This document shows, piece by piece, positions 33,040 through 46,500 of a stretch of 64,000 nt of DNA (positions within the stretch are counted from its first letter, which is position 1; each line of letters opens with the position of its first letter). The notes below the pieces were generated by a model. The model was not told where the DNA came from, did not search any database, and saw only the letters and a list, made by a program, of their open reading frames with translations. A program made the translations under genes and the position numbers. Origin of the DNA: Galeruca laticollis (taxonomy: Eukaryota > Arthropoda > Insecta > Coleoptera > Chrysomelidae); contig OY998176.1 of NCBI GenBank assembly GCA_963921935.1, positions 175,208,445 to 175,272,444 on the forward strand, written 5' to 3'.

Positions 33040-34550
33040 TGATAAAGATGACTTTTTCCAATAACACACTGTCTCCGTAGTGGAGGGTTCCTCGCTCCTA
33101 CGATGGAGCCACATTAGAAAAGCGATAACTTGCTTACAGCCTCCCTCCGAAGCAGGTCAATCATAACACTTAGCTTCATCTATTATTCGCAAACTCTAAA
33201 ATAGTACAGCAAACTTTGTAATATTTCGAGTTTAGTTTATGTTCAGGTGTCATTCTTGCTAATAAAATATATTTATCTCTCTTCATAGTGTACGTAACCT
33301 ATAGCGTTGTCTCCGTAATTCTGTCTAGTAGACCTGGAATAAAATAAAACATCTATTAATTGAACTATAAGTATTTTAAAATATGACTCAAAAAAGTAAA
33401 TAGTTTGTTTCATGAGATCTCATATCACATCAATGACATCAAGTGTAACTTATGACGGATGTAAGTATGAAACCTCATGAAACAAACATTACGCTTTATA
33501 TGTTGAAAATATTTTTTCAAATTAGAATTGCAACCATTTTTTTCTGAAATCACCCTGTATATCATTTGAGAGAGTATAAAAAAGATTGGCATTTTCCATC
33601 TTGCTGACCTCAAAATAGCCAAAAATGATGTGTCAAATAATAATTATTCTTTTGTTCCAAATACGTTTCTCGGCATTCTAAATCTTTTTCGAAAATATAT
33701 GTTTGATATTTTTTTTTTCGCCTATATTTGACATTAATGATTACTTCCCTTTTACCATTTACCTTGGTAATGTGGAAGAAATAGTTGAAAGCGCCATGTC
33801 AAGATGTTGTTGAAACAATATTTTACGAAAATAATATGATCTGCTCAAATTCTTACCTGGCCATTTTAATAACTCTCATTTCAGCACTAACAAACTCCGG
33901 ATTCTGATTAAAAAAATCCACAATCATTAGCAAGTTAACTTCTGGAAGATTTGATGAGTCTGCTTTATTAAAATTCGTTTCACAAATTTTATTTTATTAA
34001 TACAAAAATTCTGCAACAAATAACACAGAATAAATAAATTCGATGTGAGGCACGCGACAATCTGAAGCAAAATGTTTGTGCACATAAAATTCAAATACGG
34101 TGACGTCACATTCACGCCTGCCGCTCTCTTGGTATGCTTGTTGACTTGGTTGTATTAGGAGAACGACATATTCTATCGACATGATATTTTCAGAATTATA
34201 TTTTTTCCCTTAGTACTTTGTTTTCCGGAACTTAAAAGCGATTTAAAGTTTTTAGTGAACGAGCGAGCCCATTATGCGACCTCCTACTCATGTATCATCA
34301 TCCCCTTGGCAACGCTGTAACATCCCAATAAGTAATTTGTGACCAACTCATAAAATTCTTTCTTGAATATTTGGCAAGTAACCATCCCCCTTCCATTTCA
34401 CATTCCATAAATTCATAAATATGATGTTAGTATTAAATAATTGATAATTTTGAAAATTTGTAAAAGCGTTAGTACTGCTGTTGTGACATTAATTATATAC
34501 ATTAGCTAATCAAAAAGTGCATTTTGAACGAATTACTGTATGTACCCATT
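33040..34550. other. No gene recognised
   Basis: Only short ORFs. 33060-33180 is GC-richer (CTCCGTAGTGGAGGG, CGATGGAGCC) and partly self-complementary. TCACCCTGTATATCATTTG at 33551 resembles a mariner-type terminus but has no partner that I can see. Confidence 0.35.
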
Positions 34551-34598
34551 ATCACTTGATACTTTTTCCTCACATTCGTCAAATTTTGTGAAGGTCGG

Positions 34599-35290
34599 CG
34601 ATGCCTAAGAACTGCGGCCACTGTTCGAAGTCGGTCTCCGAACGAGAATCAGCACTATAGTGTGACGGCTGCAAGCGATTACTACACATAGAATGTACGG
34701 GGATATCTGAGTCTAATCGCGTAACTCGGCAGAAAGTTCGAAGTTTGAGTATTCTGTGTGGATAAATCTTGCGTAGCAAACTTGAGGGACTGACCTGCAG
34801 ACAAAGATAGACAATCGTATTACTAATCTTACAGCCGAGTTATACATGTTAAATAATAAAATTGCCACAGTGGCAATTAACTCCGTCGAAATCACCGAAA
34901 AATTCGCGAACGAGGCTGTCAAACGAATGGGCCGTGCAAAAAATATTTTGATTAAGAGTGTACCAGAAACTGACGGGGATTCTGTCCTTAAAAAAGAATG
35001 TGACCGAGCTGCAGTTAAGGATGTGCTCGACGCTGTAGGCTGCCCCACCTCATCGGTCTAATTTTATCGAATAGGTAAACCAAATCGGTGCATCCCCCGT
35101 ATGCTAAAAGTAGTCATGCCAACCGAATCAGATGCCGAATACCCTTTAAAAAATAAGAAAATGGTTTAGGGACTCGCTCAACCAGCAAATGTTCCATTGT
35201 GGATGGCAAAACTCCAACACAACTTTTTCTTACAGAATTGGGCAAGGAATTGGAAAATCGCACCAAGAATGGAGAGAAAAAGGATCACCA
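34599..35290 (+). pseudogene. LINE ORF1 with PHD-like zinc finger and coiled coil
   Basis: From the ATG near 34599: MPKNCGHCSKSVSERESAL, a TAG, then CDGCKRLLHIECTGIS, giving the Cys4-His-Cys pattern of a PHD-like finger seen in some CR1/Jockey-clade ORF1 proteins. After a frameshift, a coiled-coil-like stretch (LYMLNNKIATVAINSVEITE) leads into RAKNILIKSVPETDGDS and CDRAAVKDVLDAVG (34846-35061), the usual ORF1 core. Stops at about 34656 and 35059. Confidence 0.75.
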
Positions 35291-35399
35291 AATATAGTTA
35301 CATTCCGCCAATAAATGCTCTTCTCCAAATTTTGAAAACTGGTTGTTACCTTATACTAATCTTGACTCTATATGTGACAAATTTAATGGATTTGTATGA

Positions 35400-38035
35400 T
35401 CAGTTGATTTAATTAAACCCTCCATAATACTTATCGGCGAAACTTGGCTCATGCCGTCAATGTCAGTCTCACAGTGGTTCAAATTGATGGCTTTACCATT
35501 TTTCGAACCGATAGACCCAACCGTGCTGGAGAGGGTTTTTGCATATATCTCTCTGATTATATAACTAGTGATTTTTCTGTATCTGAAATGCATATAACTG
35601 TTCCAAACATTGATGCCATATGCATTAAAATATCCAGAAGTCTCATTTCCATACACTTAGCTTGCATATATCGTCCAAGCGACTCGCCATTGGCAGATAA
35701 TGTCGCTCTCCTTGATAAATTAGATTAGTTATCCATGCTTCACAATTTCGTTATCATTGTGGATTTTGATTTTCCGGATATATCCTGGCCGATTATAAAT
35801 ATTTCTGAGCGCGATAAAACAAAACATTTGTTCATGGAATTTATCCAAAACTCGAGTTAAACCCAACTTGTTAACGAACGTACTCGTTTCCGTCACAATA
35901 ATAATCCTTCTACCCTCGATATCATTTTGACTAATGACGAATATTTGCTATCATGCCTGGAGAGTTCACCAATAGGTAAGTCCGATCATGCAGTGATAAC
36001 TCAATATTCAACTTAACTTACCCGCTGCTCACGATAACCAAAATCACATAACTATCGAAGTATCAAATTTCATAAATGTCATTCGTACTCTCTCGTCTAT
36101 CAATTGGAACAACATTTTGCTTGATAATAATAACTGATACATTTATGGAAATGTTTCTATGACAGAATAACAAAATGTTTAAATGAGAATAAGAGAGAAA
36201 GAATAAATTTCGAAAGTATTGCTAATAGTGGCAACCCTAACAAATTTTTTATGCACATACGTTCGTGTCTGTCTTCTGAAGTTAATGTCCCTTTACTTTG
36301 GAAAAGTGAGTGGAGTATTATGCTCGTCTAAATATGAAACTTTCGAAACGTTGTCCCTTAGTTCTTTAGAGCATTTCACTTCTGAACGAATTGGTGACAG
36401 TTTTCCCCCAATATTTGGTGCTCGAGTCTTAGAATCCCTTAGAAATATTGCATTTTCACCCCAGCAAATTAATTAAAAAATATTAAATATCAGGACGAAC
36501 ACTTCTCCTATTCTTGACGATTTGCAAGCAATGCTTCTTAAAAAATGTGCAAACTCAATTTCCTATCCACTTTCAATCATCATGCCTCTCTCACGCAATG
36601 TTCTATTACACCAATCTGGAAATCGACATCAGTTACTCCTATATCCAATAAAGGGAATTAGCTGGATCCAGGCAATTACCGAGCAGTCAGCCTGGTACTC
36701 ATCGTTTGTAAAATAATGGAATCTATTATTAGAGAAGCCATGTCTAAGTTCCTTCTTGAACAAAATCCCATACCTCTTCACCAACATGGTTTTGTTCGAG
36801 GTCGCTCTACTATGTCCAATCTTCATCACTGTGTTAATGACTGGACAAAAGCTGTAGACAACAGATATCCGAGTGACGTAATTTATTTGGACTTCTCTAA
36901 GGCCTTCGATAAAGTCTCAAAAAGAAGACTTTTATATAAGTGAGATCACTTTGGCATACGGTGTAGCCTGAATTTATGGATCTCCCATTTTTTATCTGAC
37001 ATGACTTTAAAAGTCAGAGTTGGCCTAGATTTCTCCAATGACAGGCAAGTTTCTAGTGGTGTTCCACAGGGTTCCGCCCTCGGCCCATTGTTGTTTGTTG
37101 TTTACGCTAGCTATCTTCAAGTATTGGTCTCAAACTCAGTTTCTTCCTATGCCGACGACACAAAAATGTTTGCTAATCCTCAAAGAGATCATCTCACCCT
37201 CCAAAATGACCTACATACTATACAGCAGTGGTGTTTAGACTAGTTGCTTCCCCTGAATATTAATACATGTAATGTACTCCACATTGGCAAGACCAATCTC
37301 AATTTATCATACAACTTAAATGGGCAGATACTAAATACGGTTATCAGCCATGATGACCTAGGTATCTTAGTGAACTCAGATTTATCGTAGAGTGAACATG
37401 TTGTGTCCGTATGCAATCGCGCGAAACACAGACTCAATATGATTCAAAAGTAGTTCTCTAAAGTGTCACTTGAAACTTACTGTAAACTGTACAAATGTAA
37501 GTGCGTCCTATTTTAGAATATGCGGGTCATGTTTGGTATCCTGATCTTATTAGAAAACGTGCGAAGGAGGCCTACTGGACTCACATTCGGTCGCGTAAGG
37601 CCTTTATATGAAGAACGACTGACTGGGGCGAAGCTCATCTCGTTTCAAGACTCTTGACATCGTGGAGACTTGATTTTATGTCACAAAATCATTAAGCATA
37701 AATTTGGTGATCTTCAATCTAGGTTTCTCCTCAATACTGATCTTGGACTGAGAGGTCACCCATTCAAACTTAAAAGGGAGTCCTTTAGATCCCGACTAAG
37801 ACAACACTTTTTACCAAACAGAGTGTTTGATGTCGGGAACAATTTTCCTGATGATGTTGTTGACGCACCATCAGTTACCGCATTTGAGAACAGAATTGAT
37901 AGACTTCTATTTAATATTTATTGGTGCATATTGTTACATTTATTATCGATCTGTATTTGTTTTATTTTCATCCTTTTTCGCGGTATATTTGTTACGGTTA
38001 TTGTTGAAATTTACGAGTTTGTTAATTATTGTTAA
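35400..38035 (+). pseudogene. LINE ORF2 (endonuclease + reverse transcriptase)
   Basis: Endonuclease parts: GFTIFRTDRPNRAGEGFCIY (35482-35550), LACIYRPSDSPLADN, VDFDFPDISWP (where GDFN is usual), STLDIILTNDE, IGKSDHAVI. RT parts: QHGFVRGRSTMSNL (36784), VIYLDFSKAFDKVS (36880), SSGVPQGSALGPLLFVVY (37051), SYADDTKMFAN with catalytic YADD (about 37150), LGILVNSDLS. C-terminal domain: HRGDLILCHKIIKHKFGDL, LRGHPFKLKRESFRSRLRQH and FDVGNNFPDDVVDAPSVTAF (37670-37895), characteristic of CR1-like elements. Several stops, for example 36941, 37240 and 37387. Confidence 0.88.
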
Positions 38036-38152
38036 TTCTCATTAATTTTATTTATGGCGTTCAAGCACTTATGTTCTCAGATTATGGGCTTCATAGGTTC
38101 ATACCTCAGCCCTTATTTCTATTGTGTAATAATAATAATACGTTCCAAACCT

Positions 38153-39990
38153 TCAACTCGTCCCATTTAATCAAAAATCATAACATAAGGGGCAAAATGC
38201 ATTAAATCTGTCTTTATAAAATAACTCAACAAAATATATATTGAAACAAAGTTCTTTATTGGCGTGTGGTAAACAAGTACCAAATCTTATAATAAAATGA
38301 GTAAGAAGTGAAGAAATGTTTAATTGCATAACCTACACCCTACCTACAACGAAATAACTATCTTACAGAACGAGGCGACATGAACCAGCACATATGTCCT
38401 CAAAAACTATCAATTGATTAAATAAAACACTGAGTTCCTGTAATACCTGGAATCAATAATGTATTCCCAAATATAGACAGATTGTCACAATCGCATATTT
38501 TTTCACTAGAAGGGATGCAAGCAATATATCTCAAAAATTTATCAAATAATTATATTTGGATTGTCTTACTGGCAACAATTCTAGCATTCTGGCATATTCT
38601 CATTACTGCAGTTACTATTCCTCTTCCTACTTCCGTAATAGTGACATAGTATTTATATTTTCGAAGAAAAGGAGATTGAGCATTTCTCCAATGTACCACT
38701 CGACTGGACCAGCTACTTAATTCAAGATGGCGAGGTTACTATGCATAGACGTCATATAGTCCTGACAAATCCTCTGAATACACCAAATACAATTCCATCC
38801 TTCACCTTCATACTTCTTCGATATACTTTCCAAAAAAATGAAGTAAAGATTTCATTTATTGCAAACTTAAGACGACAGACAGTACTAAATATAACACATT
38901 TTTTGTTAATTTTAAAACTCAATAATTTGGTTTCAACTGTTATCGTTTTTTATATCCTAGTCTCCCGAAATATTTCCAATAAATATGTAGTGATTAATAA
39001 TTGGGGCAATTTATGTGAAAATGTATATTTTATTATCATTAAATTACTAGGATATAACAGTCATAATGACTATGATAAACATTAGTCAACGACTCGGTTG
39101 ATTACAATTTTTTTCAAATTAAGCTAGGAAATTGTGCCCCTATAACTCTTGTGGTGCTTTGTTGAAAATATTTATAACATTCTGCTGTGTCAAGCTGCTA
39201 AGTTAAGATTAATCCTAACCAAGACGCCCCAGGTGCCGCAATGTCTAACTGTGACTTGGTTAATGAATTTCGGTTTTGTTGAATAATAAGTTTTCATAAT
39301 AAACGATTTAGCAGTAAGGAACATTGCGTAGTTGAATGAGTTTGGTTTACAGAATAGCTTTTTTGATTGAATATTTAATATGATCAGTCACATTCCTCCA
39401 CAAAATTTTCTGGAAGGATACGAATGATATTGTGTTCATTATACAGACAAAATCAAGAGTGACTGATCGTCACTCGCGCCATGTCACGTCTCGACTCCGC
39501 CCTCTTTTATATATTTTTGCGCTAGACGACAGACACTCTTATACCGAAAATTTCGTCTTTCTCCTCTCCCCGCAATTCTATATTTTTTAATTAATTGAAA
39601 AGTATATTATCTACGGGCAAAGTATGCATACATTTGCCATATAATTCATATATGATCTTCCAGTTGCAGCATCAATGATACTTTTCCATGTATTTATTAA
39701 AAATATATTCAGTTCTAAAAAATTAAAGTTGTAACTTTTGTAAAAATATTTCTAACGTTGGTCATGTGTGGTTTCGATATTTCGGAAAGAGAATCAATGT
39801 CGCCTCCGGTGATTCATTTCTTGCAGGTGTGGTGGTCGATGATTAAATTTCATTCACCCTGATATACTGAATCTCGTTATTCTTGACGCCGTTCCCAACG
39901 TCATGCATACGCAAGGCTGTGAACGCTCTATTTGCGAATAGTTCCTAAAAATGATATTCTCAAGCACCGTTCCTAAAATCATCGAATTGT
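38153..39990. other. No gene recognised
   Basis: The longest open frame (38741-39085, 114 codons, plus) is AT-rich, Ile/Asn-rich and has no recognisable domain; probably chance. 39450-39570 is GC-richer with TTTTATATAT and may be a promoter-like piece of an old element. Confidence 0.35.
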
Positions 39991-40109
39991 TGCTCGCCCT
40001 AGTTGCTCTTCAAATACCTTGTTTGTTTCTAATAGTGAGACAAATGTTAGCCAGGAACATAATATTGAAAATCTTGCCTTCGCATCAGCATCAGATGTAG
40101 ATGTACCAA

Positions 40110-42280
40110 TTTCATCGTAATATCTGATGATCCTGGAGAATGGCCTGAAATAACTACATCTACAGACGCAAGATTTTTAACGGAAAAAGGACCCCGTCAA
40201 GTAACGAACTGGATTTATCTAGCAGATTCACACGGCCGAAAGTTTTCTCCTTAGTATTTTTATCGGAACCTCACCAATTCAGAGAAAGTTAGAAGAGAGT
40301 GGCTTATGTACTCTATATCAAGATATTCGGTTTACTGTTTCTGCTGTAAACTTTTTGGTAAGTCTTTAACTAGCTTGTCTAATAGGGAAGGGTGTTCTGA
40401 TTGGAAACATTTGTCACTACTACTCAGCAGACACGAAAAGAGTAACTCTCATAAAAACAATATCGGATCTTGGTTAAATTTGTCAACTATGGTATCTAAG
40501 GGAGTTGCTATGAATCAGAGTCAATTACGTTTATTGGATGTAGAAAAAAAATACTGGTATCGTATAATTGAAAGAATAATTTCAGCAATACAGTTTTTAT
40601 CTCGCCAATGTCTAGGTTTACGTGGTTCATCTAGCAAATTGTATGAAAATAATAATGGAAATTTCTTAAAATTAATAGAAACGTTCTCAAAATTTGATTC
40701 TGTAATGGAGGAGCATGTTCGTCGCACACATAAAAATCGAAGCAATGATATCGTAACGAGGAACTATTTAGGTGAAAGAATTCAAAATGAATTGATCGAT
40801 TTAATGAGTTTAAAAATTAAAGATACTATTTTAGATCTAGTAATAAAATATAAATAATATTCTATAATTCTCGACTGTACACCAGATTTGAGTCATACGG
40901 AGCAATTAAGTGTAATTTTGAGGTTTGTTGTATTAAATGAGTTAACGAAAAGAATTGAAATACGTGAACATTTCATTCAGTTTTGTCCTATTACTGATTC
41001 TACTGGTGCTGGTTTATGTAACTATGTGACAGATTCCTTGCTAAAACTGAATTTAAGTATACACGATTTGCGCGTAAACCGGCGAGCATGTTTTGTTCCT
41101 TGTTCAGCGCACTCGTTAAATTTAGTTGTTAATGATGCTGCTAAGATTTCTTTTGAAGTATGATTTTTTGATATTGTTCAAGAAATGTATTTGTTTTTTT
41201 CTGCGTCAACGAAAAAATTGTCAATTTTAAAAATGTACATTTCAGATTTAACATTAAAACCACTATCTGATACACGCTGGTCCAGTAGAATAGACGCTAT
41301 CAAACCTTTGAGATATCAGATTGGGCAAGTTTATGATGCTCTTCTCAAAGTAATAGAAGCATCCACGTCTTCAAAAGATTTTACCACATCACACCTAGCT
41401 TGATCGTTAGCAACAAAAATTCAGAATTACAATTTTTTATGCTCTGTAGTAATTTGGTATAATATATTATTTAAAATTAATTCTCTTAGTAAATTAATGC
41501 AGAATCAAAGCATAAATCTTAAAGTTTGTTTAGAGAGCCTAAACGAAATAAAAACATCTTTAACAGACTTAAGAAGTGATCAAATCGTCAGAGAACTGGC
41601 AGAAGAATTAGAAATTGAGCCTACTTTTCCATCGGCACAAACTGTTCGGCAAACAAAAAAGAAAAAACAGTTTGATTATGAAAGTAATGACGAACCAATA
41701 ATCGACCCTAAAATTCATTACAAAGTGAACCTATTTTCTTCAATATTAGGTTTAACCTTATCATCTCTTGATGAAACATTTAAGGGATTGGACCGATTCA
41801 ACAATATTTTTGGATTTGTTTATAAAATATTCAGCTTAACTCAAGAAGAATTAAAGAAATCTTATGAAAATTTAGCATTACATTTGAAAGACGAATCACG
41901 TAAAGAATCGGATATTGACGCAAATGACATTTGATGAAATTAATTATTTAGAATGTCACATGCCAGAGCCAGAGCAAAATGATTTAGACCCTCAAGTGAT
42001 TCTTCAATACATTTTAGAAAATCAATTAATTTCGACGTTTCCCGTTTCCAAATATTGCAGTGGCTATTCGAATTTTTTTAACACTACCAGTATCCGTAGC
42101 ATCGAGGGAAAGGTCCTTTTCAAAACTTAAGTTGATAAAAACATTTTTAAGATCGAGTATGGCACAAGAAAGACTTAGCCATTTAGCAATTATGTCCATA
42201 GAAAGTGACATTATGGATTCTATTCCCTTCGACGAGTTAATTAAAGATTTTGCCGAAGGCAATAAAAGCATGTTTTCAAT
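40110..42280 (+). pseudogene. hAT transposase, ZMYM1-like (TTF zinc finger, DUF4371, dimerisation domain)
   Basis: A single frame holds from about 40118 to 41934: DDPGEWPEITT, GPRQVTNWIYLADSHGRKFS, then the TTF-type zinc finger YFYRNLTNSEKVRREWLMYS, VYCFCCKLFG and SDWKHLSLLLSRHEKSNSH; then the DUF4371 core SIILDCTPDLSHTEQLSVIL (about 40860-40920; where the Asp lies in the usual D.T.D.SH pattern), DSTGAGLCNYV, CSAHSLNLVV, LSDTRWSSR and NIFGFVYKI. After two shifts near 41930 and 42050 the C-terminal dimerisation region appears (LPVSVASRERSFSKLKLI, SHLAIMSIESDI). In-frame stops at 40252-40254, 40855-40857, 41161-41163 and 41401-41403. Known relatives are called zinc finger MYM-type 1-like. Confidence 0.9.
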
Positions 42281-42749
42281 AATTTATTTTTTCCTTGTTA
42301 ACTATTATGAACATTTTTTTATTTGTTTTGGTACTTTCTGTGATTTTTATTTTTACTTTTTTAATTTTCATCTCTCACCAAAGTAGAAATACAGTCAAAT
42401 ATTCACCGCTAAATAGCGATTAACTTTACAAAAATTACCTCACTGTCAGACGGGCTCGTCCCTACAAGTTAATCCTCAAAGTGACGAATTTGATGATAGA
42501 TCTCTCGATTTTTCAGTCTGATTGTTCACTGCTTTCTGCTTTATGTTGTATGTTAACTTCAAAAGTTACATATATTACACATGTTTAAAATGTCATGTAA
42601 GTATATTATATATGTCTAATATCGAAATTAAATATAATTATTAGCATTTATTTAGTTTTAATTTTATTTATTACTTACCTATGTATCAATTTTTAGCTAA
42701 AGGGGGTAAGGAGTGACGATTTTTTAAATGTTGAATTTTACTTAAAATA

Positions 42750-42811
42750 TTAAAAAGGGGCGGCAAATTATGGTTTGCACACGGGCGGCCGAATAGCTTG
42801 GCGCGACCCTG
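42750..42811 (-). repeat. Right end of the ZMYM-like hAT element
   Basis: GGGGCGGCAAATTATGG near 42758, then CTTGGCGCGACCCTG ending at 42811; its complement CAGGGTCGCGCCAAG has the CAGGG start usual for hAT terminal repeats. No matching left end is visible before 40110, so the left side is probably lost. Confidence 0.55.
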
Positions 42812-43250
42812 ATCATTCCACTCAGACCGGACATTCAGCAGATCAAAACCAAACTGTCCATCCTGCCGTCAATCTAGTCACCGTCCAGAAAAATGCCCCA
42901 AATATACCACCCCAACCTGTAAATACTGTTGAGGTCCACTATCCGCATTACACTCTCGATGCTCCAATAGGCTATCTACCCCCAAAAACCCTCCCATCAT
43001 TTCACAGACACAACTACACTATCACCAGAATAGACAAACGTGCGTACCCACTTCGCTTTCACTCCCATGGAGTTATAGCACTACTACCTTGTCCAACGAG
43101 TCCCCACCCACCCGTCGGTATTGCAGGTTCTCTGCGGTTTTTCTGTAACCTGGTAAACTTGTTTATCAGCCAAATGGCCGACGGCTTTGGAATAAAACAG
43201 CCGCAGCGGTACCCAACCGACGGTCTGTTGAATCTGTTTATCATCATATT
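42812..43250 (+). pseudogene. Zinc-knuckle remnant of a LINE ORF1
   Basis: A long frame through here (42775-43260) is misleading. In another plus frame the DNA reads NCPSCRQSSHRPEKCPKYT, then PTCKYC, a stop and GPLSALHSRC, which fits the tandem CCHC knuckles of Jockey-like ORF1 proteins. Short and broken. Confidence 0.45.
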
Positions 43251-43514
43251 ACCGAAATAAAGTTCACCTTCAATTTCAAAATTTTGCTTCTCAAATCGCC
43301 CAAAAATTCAGAAATTATTGAGAAAACGATACGAAGTTAGGGATTACTATTCAGCAGTAAAGCTCTTCTCACTTTCATTAACTGTCAGGGTGTATTAGAA
43401 TTGGGCAGGTTAGATTTTAAAAATTACACAATTGATCAACACAATAATAATTAAAAATAATTTATTTTCAAGATACATAAATTAATAACACTACAATTAA
43501 TTATATAACTCTAA

Positions 43515-46500
43515 TTATTGTAAATTATTATTTCTAGGGTGCAATAAATCTAAATATTCTTCCCCAATATTCTGCTTCTCATACCCTTCGGGACCTTCGA
43601 AAGGCCACTGCCTGTCGTAATGCCCTGAAAATTGTTAAAGTGAAATCTATAAATAACTTCAATAGAATCCGCATGAATTAGATTGCATTTTTTGTCACTC
43701 CTAATTATTCAAATGAACAGAATACGGAACACTCTGTTTCCACTTTGGTTTTGTTTGAATTACTGTTATACAGGATTTTGGTTGAACAAAAACAATGTAC
43801 GAATATTATTCTACTAATAGAAACAACGTTCGAAAGTGCTGACAAAATTATTGAAGAGGAACAGGGACGTTCATTAGCAAAAGTTTTACTGCAATTTAAA
43901 AGTAGCTGAAATGGCTCGACAGGCTCTCATTCAAATTTCGACAAACAAAACAACGGATTATTTTGAGGAGTCCGTGCCGCATTCACCGTTCTCCGCATTT
44001 TTGTATCACCCTGTGCAAATTTGATCTGAAACTTTTCATCCCCAATATTCCACTTACGCGCTTCAACATTGTCTACCATATAAGTACAGCTGTAATACCA
44101 AAAATTAAAAATATGTGTACACATTTGCCAAAGAAAAACATGCTAGGATCAAAATGAATCAAACTATGGAATAAACAAAGTATAATGCTTAAAAAAAGGA
44201 AGAAGTTTGATATCAATTAATGTCTATTCATAAAAACAATAAAGTCTTCTACATCTTTGCAAGCTGTCAATTCCAGGTATCTCTGTGATTTTATTGTATT
44301 TTTGTATAAATATTGATGGTTCACATTTGTAACATTCCAACTTACGTTCATTCCAACTCTGGAGCTTTGTGTACAATTATTTTAGTTTTATTTTCTCCAT
44401 GTTCATTAAATTTGCAGATATTCCAGAAGTTGTTAACAAGTTTACTGTTCGGTGTTAGAGCTTTTTCTACAAAAATGAGTAACCAAAATATCACATTCCA
44501 TTCTTAAATCTTTATTAGACTAGATCTTCTCTCAAACTGATATCTGGATGTAGAGAAATTGTGGCAAATAGAACCAATTAGGTAACATTATTCCAAATTT
44601 GCAAGAACTGGTGATTGCAGTTGATATTTCTCTATATCACAAAATGCAAGAAGTAAAACACCAACAAGTAATATTTTATTGAACAATGAAAAGATTAAAT
44701 TCTACAAAAGTGTAGAAAATATTTTGAAAAATGAAATATTAGTAGGAATCTCACAATTTAACCATATTAGCGTGGGTTATTTCCAATTTCTACATTCTTC
44801 AACTATAAAGCGAAAGCTTAAATAAAATGATGGAAGGTGAAATTCCTATTCCAATTAGTTCGGGAAAATCACAACAGGACATTTGTTTTCCAATTAAAGA
44901 GCTTAGGCTTTTTATTTTCTCTCTAATTTTTAGATAGGAGAAACAATTGGCTAGTCCGGAACCAGAGAGATGGAAAAATCTTGTATATGTTTAGTAAACC
45001 AATTTTTTTAATACTTAGCGTCACTTGATCTATTCACAGTCGCATCTAAATAAGTTTGGAATTTCTGACAGGAGGAGAAATAAGAAAAATCCACATTACG
45101 AATACGGAGAGAAGATCTTGAAACTCACTCAACAAAGCTGAGTTAAATGAAAACAGATAATGACTGGCAATTTATTTTGAAATACTGACACATGAAAAAA
45201 CAGCCTGCAATGGTTGACACATAGGAAGCCCCACGAACACCAAATAGATATTTCTTCAAAAAATTACTGAAATCTTATAATGATTTAAACATGAAAAGGG
45301 AGACAAGAAAACTCACCAAAAAGAAATTTTGTCCAAATCAGGAAGTGATTGCCTATTTTGAGGTCAAATCAGTTTCTAAGAAAGGTATTGGATCGTTTTT
45401 AGAGGAGACTATGTTGATTGATAAATTCGAATTTGACAGGAATGTTCTGTTTATCTTCTTCATTGAATACGAAACTTATGAGCGAAGTATTATTTCTAAG
45501 GTAATTTCTTTAAATCCAATACATCTATGTGAAAAATTATAATAACTTATTGAAATACTGTTCTGCATTACATGTTGATGCAATTTTGCTTGGGGAAATA
45601 CAATTCGACCTTTATTTGTCGTATGCCTTTTTCCTTCGATGGACGTAATGATATAACTCAGTGATTTCTAGCCACTTATGGGGTTTTTAAATTAAATGTT
45701 TAGAAACGTTTCCTCTTATGGATACTTTTCCTTCCTTTTACAAACTTATTTATGCTCTGGTAAAACATGCTGATTTCATGACATGCCAGAAAAATTCAAC
45801 CAAAAAGGCCTAGAAAGCTGAGCAAAGGAATTTTAAACTTAATCACACTACTAATAAAACCTTATGATAATGATACGAGAAAGAGCATTAAGCCAGTTTC
45901 AGCAGCTTTTTGTCAGTATGCCATGCCATCCACAGGCACAGAATATATTGTAACACTTAATTGTTGATGATAAGGAGTTTTGACCTGACAGTCTTTTTCC
46001 AACTACGCTCTTCAATAGGACTTTTTATTGTGGAGATCAAACTCTAAAATGCTTGTATAAAGAATTCGGACGATTCGACCAAACAATCCTATCAGTTTAA
46101 AGTTACCTGCACAATATAAGCCCAGAATACTAGATTCATCAACTAGATTCCTCTACAATCAGAAGAACAAGTACTTCCAGGTAGGCTAAGAATTGACGAT
46201 TGATCCTCAAATTTAGAATCAATAAAGGATTTTCTGAGCTTTTAATTTTGTATTCGATTTGGTGATTATATTTCATTCTTACTTCTCACTACGTGCTTAT
46301 GAATGAAATATTGAGAAAAATCTGTCGACTTCTGTAACTATAGCTTGGTTCAAAATTTACAAACTATGTTTCCTCCCCATGTCCCGAAACCGTCTTCATT
46401 CAACCCCTCAAACACAACGGATAAAAATGCATTATCTCTATCGTCGTAAAGGCTCTCATCTAAATCATCAAAATCTAACTTCTTACATGGATTTCCGTGA

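Larger units (their letters stand above)
34560..38152 (+). mobile_element. CR1/Jockey-like LINE with PHD-type ORF1, decayed
   Basis: ORF1, APE-type endonuclease, RT and a C-terminal domain follow in order on the plus strand, and the element ends in a short TAA repeat at 38132-38150, as expected for a non-LTR 3' end. Stops and frameshifts are spread through both ORFs. Confidence 0.88.

Noticed and set aside
33050..33130. Possible tRNA or structured RNA in a GC-richer patch
   Set aside because: No cloverleaf or box A/B pattern could be drawn by eye.
38741..39085. 114-codon plus frame
   Set aside because: No recognisable domain, AT-driven composition (Ile, Asn, Leu), no supporting splice or promoter context.
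42775..43260. 161-codon open frame
   Set aside because: The zinc-knuckle pattern of a LINE ORF1 lies in a different frame of the same DNA, and the frame itself starts inside the hAT terminus, so it is a shadow.
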